A stretch of 64,000 nucleotides of DNA from Chlorokybus atmophyticus (Eukaryota > Streptophyta > Chlorokybophyceae > Chlorokybales > Chlorokybaceae), in assembly GCA_009103225.1 (NCBI GenBank), contig RHPI01001715.1:196606-260605 (forward strand). Reading direction: 5' to 3'. Both the position numbers and the translations under genes were made by a program. The notes beneath the pieces are model-generated. The model had not been told where the DNA came from. It searched no databases and saw nothing but the letters and a program-made list of their open reading frames with translations. Positions 36,960-46,459 of the stretch are shown in pieces (within the stretch, counting starts at the first letter, position 1; every line of letters starts with the position of its first letter).

Positions 36960-39847
36960 GTGCGTGTGCCTGAGAAACCTGTGGCACGCCAACATGGAAG
37001 TGGAGGCGTCCCTTCGCACGCGTCGGAATCAAGGTGGTATGGCTCGGAGCATGCTCTTGCAGTGGCATTCGTGCAGTGCAACAACGGCCAAGGCCTGTCG
37101 GCCTCCGACATGGGGCGGATCATCAAGTGCATCCGAAATGCACACTTCCTGACGGAAGAGCTCCAGTGGGAGACCGGTGTGCATGCGGCCAGCTACCTCC
37201 GGACCACAGTTGCTTTCTCTCAGTCTGAAGTGTGTTCACGGTGTGCGGTGCATGTGCTTCAACCATCAGAGCCTTGTCACATATGCACATGCGAGTGTGC
37301 TGCCGTATCAGAACTACGTGACGGCTGACCTGCGCAAGCCTGGAGACCCTGAGGATCAGGACATCTGCGTCACATATATGCCGGCCAAGGTCTGTGAAAT
37401 GCAGTACCTAATGCAGTATCGATGCAGTATCTATTCTGAGGCCAGCATAGTAAGTAATGCTCTTGGTCGGATCAGGTATGGCTCGCGCGGTTGTATGGCA
37501 ATCCACATGCCGCCAATGGCTTCAATCTCCAGTACACTGGTGACGAGCACAGCTTTGGCCATCCTTCCACGGGCGATTGGTGGAAGGATGTGGAGGTGGA
37601 TTTGAGGAGAGAGGTGGGGGAAGCGTCCTACTTGGCGCCTGCCATTCTGTACAGTGACAAGACCACGCTGGACAGCGCGGGCAAGCGCTCTGGCTACCCT
37701 CTGATGGCATCGCTTGCCAACTACAGTTGGGACATGTATGCTAGCAACATGGGGGTTGTTATGATAGCGCTTCTGCCGGTGGTTCACGCAGTGGCCGGGC
37801 ATCCCACCTGGGCGCATGGCAAGGAATCGTTCTCCATTCGGAAACGTGAGATTTTTCATGACGCTTTGAATGTTGTGTTAGGGGATGTGAAGCGGGCGAG
37901 TTGGGAAGGTCTGCAGCTCATCGACCCGAATGGCATCGAGCGTCGTGTGTTTCCCGCGCTTGCCAACTACATCAGCGATTTGCAGGTAGTGGGCATGAAT
38001 GGTTGTAACCGGATGCAGCCCGCCAGCAAACAGTGCATGGAGGAAGTTGTCAGTAGACCATCTGAGTTTGTCGTGTTGTAGGAGACTGCCACACTCGCAC
38101 GCACTGTGTCGGGCAACCAAACACGACATCTTTGCGATGTTTGTCTCGTCACCAAATCAGATCTGTTGGAGATGGATGAGGACCGGGAATTGAGAACCGA
38201 GGCCTTCTACACACCAGCAATACGTCAGCTGCGGGCGGACCTGCATAGCGGTGTTAGGAATGCTTGCCACACAGCCAAGGCTTTCAAAGAGCAGCACTCC
38301 ATGCATGTCGAGGAGGTAATGGTCATATTACTGGCATTCGTGAGGATGAATGGCTTTCCGTGAAACCAGGCAATGTGGTTTGGCAACAGAATGCACTGTG
38401 GGGTTGGCGACAGTCGCGGGTGCCGGGAGCTGACTGCTACTCTCGTCTTGCCCCTGACGCAATGCATGTGCTGGGAGGCATCATTGACCACCTGCTTGCT
38501 GCTGTGTACGACGCCGCGAAGGAACGAATGCGTCCATCCACGAGACAAATTCTGCAGGCCAGGCACGTCTTTGGTGTTGCTTTTGTGTTGAACACAAAAG
38601 CCAACAACACGTGCTCACGAGCAGATGTGCACAGGCTGAATGCATGCAAAGCGACTCTGCGGGTTTCGCACTTTAAGGCACCCACAAGCACAGTAGATTT
38701 CTTCCTGTCCGACCACTCCTTTCAGGTGGTGGAGAAAGTGGCGGTGCTGCAGCTGCTGCCGGTCCTCGCAGACGGTTTGCTGCTCGACAGTGAGGGCAAC
38801 GATTTCTTCACCATTGCTGCCGCATCGCTTGCCCAGTGGAACAAGAAGTTGCTGAAGGCGCATGAACACACAAGAGAGACCCTAACCGCAGCCGACAACG
38901 AGCTGGCTGCCTTCAAAGCTGCAGTGCTGCATCCGCTACTGTCGTCATATTCTGCACAGAAGTCAGGTTGAAAGATCGAGAAGATGCATCAGCTCACTCA
39001 TTTTGGGCCGGCAATTGTCAGCAGTGGACACCCAGATTGGTTCAGCGCCAACCGCATGGAGCAGACGCACGCCCAAAATATCAAACGGTGGGCGCGTGGT
39101 GGCAACAACCGGGACTACCAGGCACGTATCCTGAAGGCATGGAGCTGTGCGGAATATGTGAGAGAGGATGGCATGGTCGTGGATCCCGAGATGCGCTCGG
39201 TCATGGCGCAGGCGCGGCAGCAGTGCTGTAATGTCATGGAGAAGACGGACAAGTTGCTACGGATGGATGTGCTGACAAGGAGGGAGTCCAGCCCGTACTG
39301 GAGCGGATCTGCGCGTAGCCGCCAAGTCGCCTTGAAGACTCCATTTGCCGACAAGCTGCCTGCCACCCTGGACAGCTGGTTGAGGAGGGAACAACTGTAG
39401 TTAGCCGACGGGTGGCGTGCTGTTCGCGTGGTGAACGGAGGCGCAGCGGTGTACATGACATCAGGAGTCAGCATGGCGCGCGCAACTGGGATGTTCCATG
39501 GGCGGCCTTGGTTCTCTACACTTGAGTTGGAAGGTGATGAGGACGGTGTGAACGTGACGTGGTGGGCTCAGGCACTCCTTTTTCTGCGCGTGGTGGTGTG
39601 GGGTGGTAGCGGCGAGCGCGTGTGGAAGGAGGTCGTGTTTGTCCGCTGGTACACGAAGCTGGATGTGACGAGCGACACAAAGTGCATCGCTCTGGAATGG
39701 GAAAAGCGTCGAGGCGGTCCACATCTCGATGTCGTGACTCTGGAGCAAGTAAAAGGCATTGTCCAGCTGCTCCCCATGTTTGACAAGGACAGCGCCCGTG
39801 TACAAGAGGGCAAGTATTGGGTGAACGTTCACTGCACTTCCACGTGA
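36960..39847 (+). pseudogene. Plavaka-like DNA transposase, interrupted by stops
   Basis: Readable blocks: about 36960-37230, 37311-37389, 37476-37985 and 38082 to about 38320, then 38350-39847 with in-frame stops TGA 38969 and TAG 39398. Introns 37231-37310, 37390-37475 and 37986-38081 are GT-AG. Family signals in order: SEHALAVAFVQCNNGQGLS; HPSTGDWWKDVE; APAILYSDKTTLDSAGKRSG YP; RRVFPALANYISD; HLCDVCLVTKSDL (the Cys pair); ALWGWRQSR and LAPDAMHVLGGIIDHLL; then QTHAQNIKRWARG; then FVRWYTKLD and VKGIVQLLPMF near the end. These follow the order I know from fungal Plavaka transposases (DKTxLS...GYPV, CPxC, D.LH.). Near 38310 the frame shifts; removing 29 bases that begin GT and end AG restores it. 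A TAG at 36904 precedes the first block. The copy is probably inactive but recent. Confidence 0.7.
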
Positions 39848-40050
39848 CACATGTACTTGTTCCACTACTCTGAGTTTGGAGCATATCAGTCAGTTAGGCA
39901 TTGCTAATTGTATGCTAAGACTTTTGCATGTGGACGTGCACAATACCGGGCAGCTGTCACTGCACAACTGTCACCACAAACGAATGATCCATGCAACATT
40001 CAACAATCAGTCCGCCGTGTGGCATTAAGCATCAATACAGTGCACCACAC

Positions 40051-41801
40051 TTAAGCCTCATAGTACCATGACACAGGAGGGTAGTCACAGCGCATATCCA
40101 TTGTTTCAAGCATGAGACGCCGTATGCACTCCGCCATTGCGGGAGGAACTGCATTCGATATGGAAACGGCCGAGGTCATCCATGGCACTCCCAGCGCTGT
40201 TTGCCACGCAGCAATGCCGCCCCTGGTGCTTGGAAGGCCATAGATCGGGTACATCTGCTGTGGCGCAGTTGATGTCACGATTGTCTTCTTCGCGCTAGCG
40301 GACAAGTGCGGCGATAGCAGTCCAACTGCCTTGCCCGCGTGCGAGCAGCGTGCTGGTGGGGTAGCTACCACTGGCTGTGTCTCAAACAGACGGTGTCGGA
40401 AAGTTGATAGGCCAAACATCGTGCCACAAAGGGACAAATTGGGTCTGAATGAGGAAGCTGCTCCTGGCACATTCTCAATCACAAACTGGACCTGGCTTGC
40501 AAGCAGCAGACGTCGGACGAGCGGCATCATATCCTGGTGTCTCTAGGATGTGCCATGTGCCACCCGTTGAGGTGCCGGGATAGCACCTGAATAGGCCTGG
40601 CATGGTGGACTGGCCCAGATGAGCTCGTACTCGCTCAGCTCTCCTGCACTCAGGGTGCATACATCGCGGTGTATGAAGGGCAGCGGGTACTCAGAGGAGG
40701 GACTTATGTCCATCCCGGTCACGTCAAAGCCTGCGTGGTATAGACCGACACTGGCACCGCCACCGCCGCAGAATAGGTCGAGTGCCCTTGGTCTGCGTGT
40801 GCGTCCCAGCTTGTTGTCAAATGGCGTGTATGTGGTCAAGGCTGGCCGTGGTGCTGGCCAGGGACTAACAATGATGCCGTCCGGGCTTACTTTGCGACTG
40901 ACGTTCTCCCCTCCGGCGCGCAGAACATGGCGTGCCCCGTCAACTGATGTGTACGCGAATACGTTGTGCCCTTTGAAGTTGATGGTTTGTGGTCGATCAC
41001 CGTCATCGAATACTATACGGTGCTGCCCTGCAAAGACATTTTCCATTGCACCATGCATATATGATGCGTCCTCAATCTCGCACGCCACGAAGCGATGCTG
41101 ACCTGACGCTTGCTTGAATGATTCCACAACGCCCGCATACCATTCCCCATCCAGCGGCCAATGCACCATGACACTCACACCGATCAGCTGCTCGCATCCC
41201 AACTTAACTGCGTTCCGCAGCCGATGCAGTGCGCTGTCCAACGGTTGATGGTCTGCCTTCTCTACAGCGGCCAGGGGATGGAATTGCCCATGCCCACACC
41301 GTGCAAGACTGCTCTGAATGCGACAACAGCTTCAACATGCATGAAATAAGCATACGCCCAACATAACATGCAGTGATACGTCGCGGTCCACTCTTGTGGA
41401 TTACCTCCACAGCATCCACCACCTGTCCACTAACCACATGTCCCGGTGTTGTCCATGTGAAGAAGCGCATGGGTTCCGCTCGCCACTCGAAGCATGAGCG
41501 CGAGCACGATTCGCACACGCACGCAATGGAAAAACTCGGGTTCCTTGCACAGCACTTGGCCGAGGCGGCAGCCAAACACGTCGACATTGTGTGTGGTGTG
41601 ATGCCAGCAAGCAGCACTAAAACCGTGGCACACTGTCTGCACTCGCTGGCATTCGGTCAAGTGTGCTCGCATTTGCTGCCTACGGCCATTGGCACATACG
41701 TACGCATTGCATTGTGGGCACACCAAGCATGGTCTCCTAGGTGAGGGTGATTCAACTGCTGCCGCCGACATCTTGCAATAGGAATCGGCACGGCTGCCCA
41801 C
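40051..41801 (-). pseudogene. cytosine-5 DNA methyltransferase with Cys-rich and Tudor-like N-terminal parts, one in-frame TAG
   Basis: The main exon 41259-40051 reads through 403 codons except for TAG at 40545-40543. Catalytic motifs are in order: I, LDLFCGGGGASVGLYHAGFD; IV, WASPPCQAYS with the nucleophilic Cys; VI, FVIENVPGA; VIII, FRHRLFE; X, ISNAVPPAMA. The stop falls between IV and VI. Upstream in the same exon, SVMVHWPLDGEWYAGVVESF with HRIVFDDGD resembles a Tudor-type reader fold. A 5' exon ending at 41405 (VSGQVVDAVE joined to KADHQP) is Cys-rich. A further ORF from 41801 carries CPQCNAYVCANGRRQQMRAH followed by LTEC, a CxxC...HxxxxC finger; its splice link is unresolved. The target-recognition region is short, as in prokaryotic Dcm-type enzymes. 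It lies convergent with the transposase. Confidence 0.82.
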
Positions 41802-41907
41802 AAACTGAGCGAGACTTTAGGGTATAGGCATCAATTGGGGGTTGCCAGCTTACGAACCCTAAATGGGTCAAACTTCAAGTGAAGCACGACTGTACCTTAT
41901 ACGCTAT

Positions 41908-41931
41908 TGCAGTACCATGCATGGTACTGCA
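41908..41931. repeat. perfect 24-bp palindrome inside transposon
   Basis: Core GTACCATGCATGGTAC with no loop. It shares the GTACCAT/ATGGTAC arms of the flanking hairpins and lies upstream of the methyltransferase gene. ATGGTACTCC and further GTAC fragments follow to 41975. Confidence 0.85.
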
Positions 41932-42122
41932 TCAACATGAATGGTACTCCATCTGTTAATGGTGCTACAGTACAAGGATACTCGCATACTACCACGATCG
42001 TAGAGTAATACTGTGCTGTCATGCCATGGAACCCAGAGCGCTGTCCGAGTTTATTGCTGTCAACCACGCTCAAAACCAGCGAGGTATGCAAGCCATGCAC
42101 TGACTCATGCGCCGGGCAGTCA

Positions 42123-43019
42123 TCATACACATGTACAGCCAATGCTTCTAAAACAGCAGATATCTGGTGCACCATGCACCATGCTGCAACTATACATGTA
42201 CCTACATGGTTCACAAGCGTTCAACACAAAACTACAGAACATGCACAATTGGCATTTAGGCGGGGGCCAAATTACCGCCGACACGTTGGCGTCTTGCATC
42301 AGGCGTGGCGACCAAAACGGGTGAGGTTGCTTGCAGAATGGACACGCTTGTAGATTCTTTGATTTATTTGCCACAGTCTTCTGATGTGCTATGATGCAGA
42401 CATGGCACATCGCTTTCTTGCAACAGGGCGTCTCCCCATCCGCTGGGGGGGGTGGCTCTTCAATGCGACAAATCAGCACACATGGTGCACGCGGGTGTGC
42501 AAGCTGCCTCTGCCACCAAACTCTGTTATCGCGTCGCAGGCGTAGCGACTCCCATCTGAATGGCGCAGCATAACGCTCCACTGCCTGCTCGATCACCTGA
42601 CGCCCATCTGCCGCCATACACCACCTGCTGGTCTTGGTGGTCTCGTCCAGCATGCGTTCATCCAGGCCCTCGACATGGCTGTCGTCACTCGTGTACTCCC
42701 CCGCATCGTCATTTTCTTCGAGCTTCCACAGAATCAGCTCGACGTGCCGTATGACATACAGCCACTGCCAGCCAAAGCATGCCAAATACAGCTCGAATGG
42801 TTTTACTTACCACCCAGTATGTTTGCTCAGGTAGTGGCACACATCTCGACCCGCATCAGTCGACATCGACAGGTACATCTGCTGCAGCAGGTCGAAGTTC
42901 TGCTCCGCGGATAGCTCTTGCACATTGCCGGGGTGCTGCGGCAGCAACAACACCATCATATCGAGGACGGCGAGGGGCAACAACGTACTACGGATGGCCA
43001 TATCGTGTATGGGTTCCAA
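42123..43019 (-). CDS. RING-type zinc-finger protein, transposon cargo
   Basis: Two exons are supported: one ending KHTGW before donor GTAAGT (about 43019-42817), and one starting WLYVIRHVEL (about 42767) and running to the frame end at 42123. The second holds PCVLICRIEE, then PCCKKAMCHVCIIAHQ and ACPFCKQPHPF, a Cys/His series with the spacing of a RING finger (CxxC replaced by LIC at the start, CCxxxxCxxC in the middle, CPFC at the end). RING fingers of this type usually recruit ubiquitin-conjugating enzymes. The C-terminus adds more Cys pairs (CQLCMFC) and may run past the true last exon. The start is not certain. It lies on the same strand as the methyltransferase and OTU genes. Confidence 0.6.
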
Positions 43020-43428
43020 TCACGGCCAATCCCCAGAGGTCTGTTTAGACCGCATTCTCCGCGTTTGCTCCCACTTATTGCAAACTTTCGTCACCCACCT
43101 CGAGGCATGCCGCATGCGGTGATGCAGCGCGTCTTGAGCGCTGTAGGGTGATCAACTCCTTTGCACTACGAGTCAGCCCCTCAAAGCGTCTGCGCGTCGG
43201 TGCTTTTGAGCTTAGGCAGCTCGTGCCGCTCCGGCTGTCTCTCTGGACAATGCTGAGCAGCCACTTGACGCTGTAAACCAAATGTACTTACTGTGCCTAC
43301 TGTGCCTACTCAGAACACACAGTCAGCCCCAGTGAGGCTTCGAGGCGCTGTGCTTCTTTCAACGTTGTAAAGATGCCTCACCTTTCCTTTTTTGGTCATG
43401 TCAGCGTCCTTTGTGACAACAACCTTCC

Positions 43429-44808
43429 TTATTTTTTGTCAACCTGCACATCCTGGCAGGCGCTCTCCGTGGCACTGTTACTCAGAGGAGGTAAGGCGTT
43501 ATCTTCTTGCTCCACAGCCTTGCGCTTGTTGGTTGCCTCCCGTTCCTCCACGACCTCATGTTGCTTCATGAGGTCGAGCATGAAGCCTTTGTCTTTCAGC
43601 GCAGCTTTCAGAACACCTCGATCAATCTCTTTACCAACAAGACAGGCTGGGATCAATGTGGCAAGCTTAGTGGGAGAGGGCGAGCTACAGCTGCTTCTTG
43701 ATGGAGCTGCCTCCGGATGGTCAGAGTGCGGTGGCAAGTGAGTCTCCGCGGCAGGAAGGGAGGGTGCTGAATTGTTATTGCGAGCATGTGGCTGTGGTTG
43801 AGGGGAGGCAGGATGTGCAGAACACTCGGCTACTTCTTGCCTAGCACACAAAGGCGAGGCCTGAGGCATTGGCGCAGCACTTTGGGTCACAACCGGTGGT
43901 AGCGGGGAATTGGCAACGCCATTCCGCCACTCTCCGATCAGGTGTGTTACCTCCGGTGGCACTTCATGCATAGGCCACGACCACTGTTTGGTGCTTGCAG
44001 GCTTAAGGAGCCAACAGTGTCATTCTTGCTCATTAGGAGCAGTGTTGCCTACCACCAGGACTGAGTTGGGGGCTTTTTTATTTCCAACCCAAACTGCGCT
44101 GCCGGGCCGTGGCACCCACTCCCCATGCTCGCGCTGAACGGTCACGCAGCCAATTAACAAGCCCAGCTTGTTGGCAAACATGGTCATCTGCAGGTGCTCG
44201 ACGTACACATCTTTTCTCCGCACGATCTGTCGCACCTTGGCCATGGCTAGGTTAATGTTGCAATTGACATCAGCCAACATGGTCGCAGGCAGTTTGTCGT
44301 AATACTGCGCTATCTCTCCCGCGGCACCAGTGGCTCTGCAGAAGTCTAAGATTCTGCTCGCCACGCGTGCATCGACAGCCTTGGCGGTGACTTTGCGGAG
44401 AGTGTCCCCCCTGCCGTCGTCGCCCATAGTGTCCAGCATGGCCCAAAATTTGCTCGAGCTGGGGCACTTGTGATCATCCAGGACACTATGCGCTATGGAT
44501 GGCCTGGCGCGAAATACACAATGGTAGAAACAATTACCATCCGTCGGCGTATTGAAGTGGTCCCATGAGGCGAGCTGGCCACCTAGCATAACTGATGGCC
44601 GTATGCGGGTTGCGGCCAGCTCCTCTAATGACTCGCTGGCAGGTGGTGACCCCTGCTGCATGCGCATACAGCACTCAAATGGTGTGTCCAACCGTGGACG
44701 GCAAGAGTCACAGTGACTGATAAAGTACCTGAGTTTGGGGCAGACTGCCGGCTTCAACTTGCAGCGGGTGGGGTAAGGTAGGTGCAGAAGCCACATCGGT
44801 TGTTGCAT
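43429..44808 (-). pseudogene. OTU-like cysteine protease, in-frame TGA before the catalytic His
   Basis: An ATG at 44808 opens a frame of 262 codons to TGA at 44022-44020. The same frame then stays open to 43429. Near residue 81, SWDHFNTPTDGNCFYHCVFR contains the OTU signature DGNC with Asp90 and nucleophile Cys93. OTU enzymes need a C-terminal His in an H-[W/Y/C] context. Here HCWLL follows directly after the TGA, so the stop removes the presumed third catalytic residue. The region after it is Pro/Ser-rich with a helical Lys/Glu end (ALKDKGFMLDLMKQHEVVEE). OTU proteases remove ubiquitin or ubiquitin-like proteins and are sometimes carried by large transposons. It is a broken copy or depends on readthrough. 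Confidence 0.68.
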
Positions 44809-45640
44809 TGTGCTGTGGTCTCACCGGTGGCGGCAAGAAAGATTGTTGCCCCGCAACCATCGGTGCTGCTCGTGGAGGAGATGGCAGTGCATTAAGGATC
44901 GGTGCCGCGGAAGGTGGTTGCGCTCTGGATCACAGACTCGTCACGGAGCTCGTGAGCCATGGGCACATCATGCGCCACTGCCCCAATGGACATGTCGGGA
45001 TTCAACAGGCCAACATGCATGTTAAACTGATGCCGCATTGCCGCCACGCCCATCAGCAAGTGGGATTGAAGGACCAGTTGATGGGATTGAATCCAGGCTT
45101 GCATAAGAGCTCCAGCAGGACCTAGTGCACTGTGGTGCTGTCAACCAATCACATGTGGGTTAGCTGCATGCTTGCGACACTGCAATTGCAATAGTCAACT
45201 GCATCACACCGTCATCTGTTGGTTGCTTCGAACAGTCACCTGCGGCATTGCTGGTTGATGCACGAATGATTGCATGGTCTGCGTCATTGCTGGTTGATGC
45301 ACTATGGGTTGAATGCCGGACGAATGGCCACGCGCTCCTGTGCTCAAACCTAGCCTACTTCGTTCGTCACGCGCGCGCGACTTCGCACGCTCACGCACAT
45401 CTTAGCATGCAAAGGTAGGCATGCATTGGAGGTGCATGCAGTCAACATGCACAGCGAGATTGGCAACAACATACCGCCGCCCAGCTCTGTCTATCTGCTC
45501 TGGCTTCCGCAATGTCGGCTTGACTGTAGGGTGGGTATGGGTGAATAGTGGAGGCCTGCAGCCACGCTACATATATCACATGGACTGCGCTAAAAAACCA
45601 ATTGCTCTTGCAAGGAAAAGCATGTGACTATTGAGCGTAC

Positions 45641-45925
45641 CGCTGCATTCCTTTGTGCTTGTTCCCACACCCGCAAATGGTCCCGCATGGTTCTAACAAG
45701 GGGCTCCAAGGACTGCAGCTCCTGACCCACTTCTTGTTGCAGAAAGCGAGCCACCAAGCAGCTCTCTGTGTGAAGATGGTCTTTAATGGCTTGCCTGCTG
45801 GTTTGTCCAATGTTGGTGATGCATGTTGGACAGCCCCATTGCTGACGCCTGCCATGATCCATGACGTGGCGCCCGGTAGTAGCTGGCTTCGCTGCTTGAA
45901 CTCTTACGACCACAACTTCTCGCAA
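45641..45925 (-). CDS. zinc-finger/coiled-coil exon in transposon, hypothetical
   Basis: The frame reads WGCPTCITNIGQTSRQAIKD followed by HLHTESC, a CxxC...HxxxxC finger like that at the methyltransferase N-terminus. A heptad-like stretch (QQEVGQELQSLEPLVRTMRD) follows, ending at a donor GTACGC after 45641. Upstream at about 46050-45940 another frame starts MARRGTRSMTGRMSS and runs into a block of ten Arg codons (CGG repeat), which could be a basic first exon. Downstream minus-strand ORFs at 45204-45398 and 44892-45104 (Gln/His/Met-rich) may be further exons leading to the OTU gene. The full structure is unresolved. Confidence 0.4.
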
Positions 45926-45934
45926 GATGTGCCA

Positions 45935-45966
<32 letters not shown>

Positions 45967-46123
45967 ACTCCTGGTCCTCCGCCTCCTAGTCGAACCCAGG
46001 CCCACTATGCTTGACATTCGACCCGTCATCGACCTGGTGCCCCTGCGTGCCATCGTCCGGCCATCAATGAAGCGTGTTTGGGTGAGTGCACGCTAAATCC
46101 CATTTGGGCTGATCGAGCAATGC

Positions 46124-46217
46124 CTCTGTCGTACCATGAATGGTACGACAGAGCCATGGTATGGCAATGGCTAGGGTTGGACGAGAGATGCCTCTGTCGT
46201 ACCATAAATGTTACGAC
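46124..46217. repeat. hairpins at right flank of transposon
   Basis: 46124-46153 has perfect 14-bp arms (CTCTGTCGTACCAT) around GA. About 46194-46217 is a near copy with one mismatch. Both are preceded by TGCCTCTGTC. A half-site GTCGTACCAT follows at 46269. The core equals the 36520-36541 palindrome. Confidence 0.85.
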
Positions 46218-46459
46218 ACATCCTTGTTACCAATGGTTGTACGAAGCATGGATGGCACGAAAGCATAAGTCGTACCATCATCCACAGGAGCAAGGCTGCA
46301 CTACAAGTGCGACTCTAGTGCGGGACACTAAACGTTTGAACCGCCTCATTTTCGTTTTCGCGCCTCGTACATTCGGGCGGGCCAACCGGCGGCGACAGCG
46401 TTGGAGGCGGCAGCGCCACTATCAGCTAAACAGGCGGCACCCGACTATCAGTTAAAAAG

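Larger units (their letters stand above)
36300..46290. mobile_element. large DNA transposon, Plavaka-like transposase with methyltransferase, RING and OTU cargo
   Basis: Between two regions of GTACCAT/ATGGTAC hairpins (36371-36541 and 46124-46217) lie a decayed transposase (+), a cytosine-5 methyltransferase (-), a RING protein (-), an OTU-like protease (-) and smaller zinc-finger ORFs (-). The palindrome core CGTACCAT..ATGGTACG occurs at both sides and its GTACCATGCATGGTAC variant occurs inside (41908), so I treat the span as one element. Exact ends, terminal repeats and target duplication were not found. The true borders may be wider; the right one could include 46460-48998. Plavaka elements are known to me mainly from fungi. 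That the five genes form one element is inference from position and shared decay. Confidence 0.62.

Noticed and set aside
40500-40560. Intron instead of a stop in the methyltransferase (GTGCTA...CCTAG, 44 nt)
   Set aside because: Its removal would put the following ENVPGA region out of frame, whereas the TAG keeps the frame on both sides.
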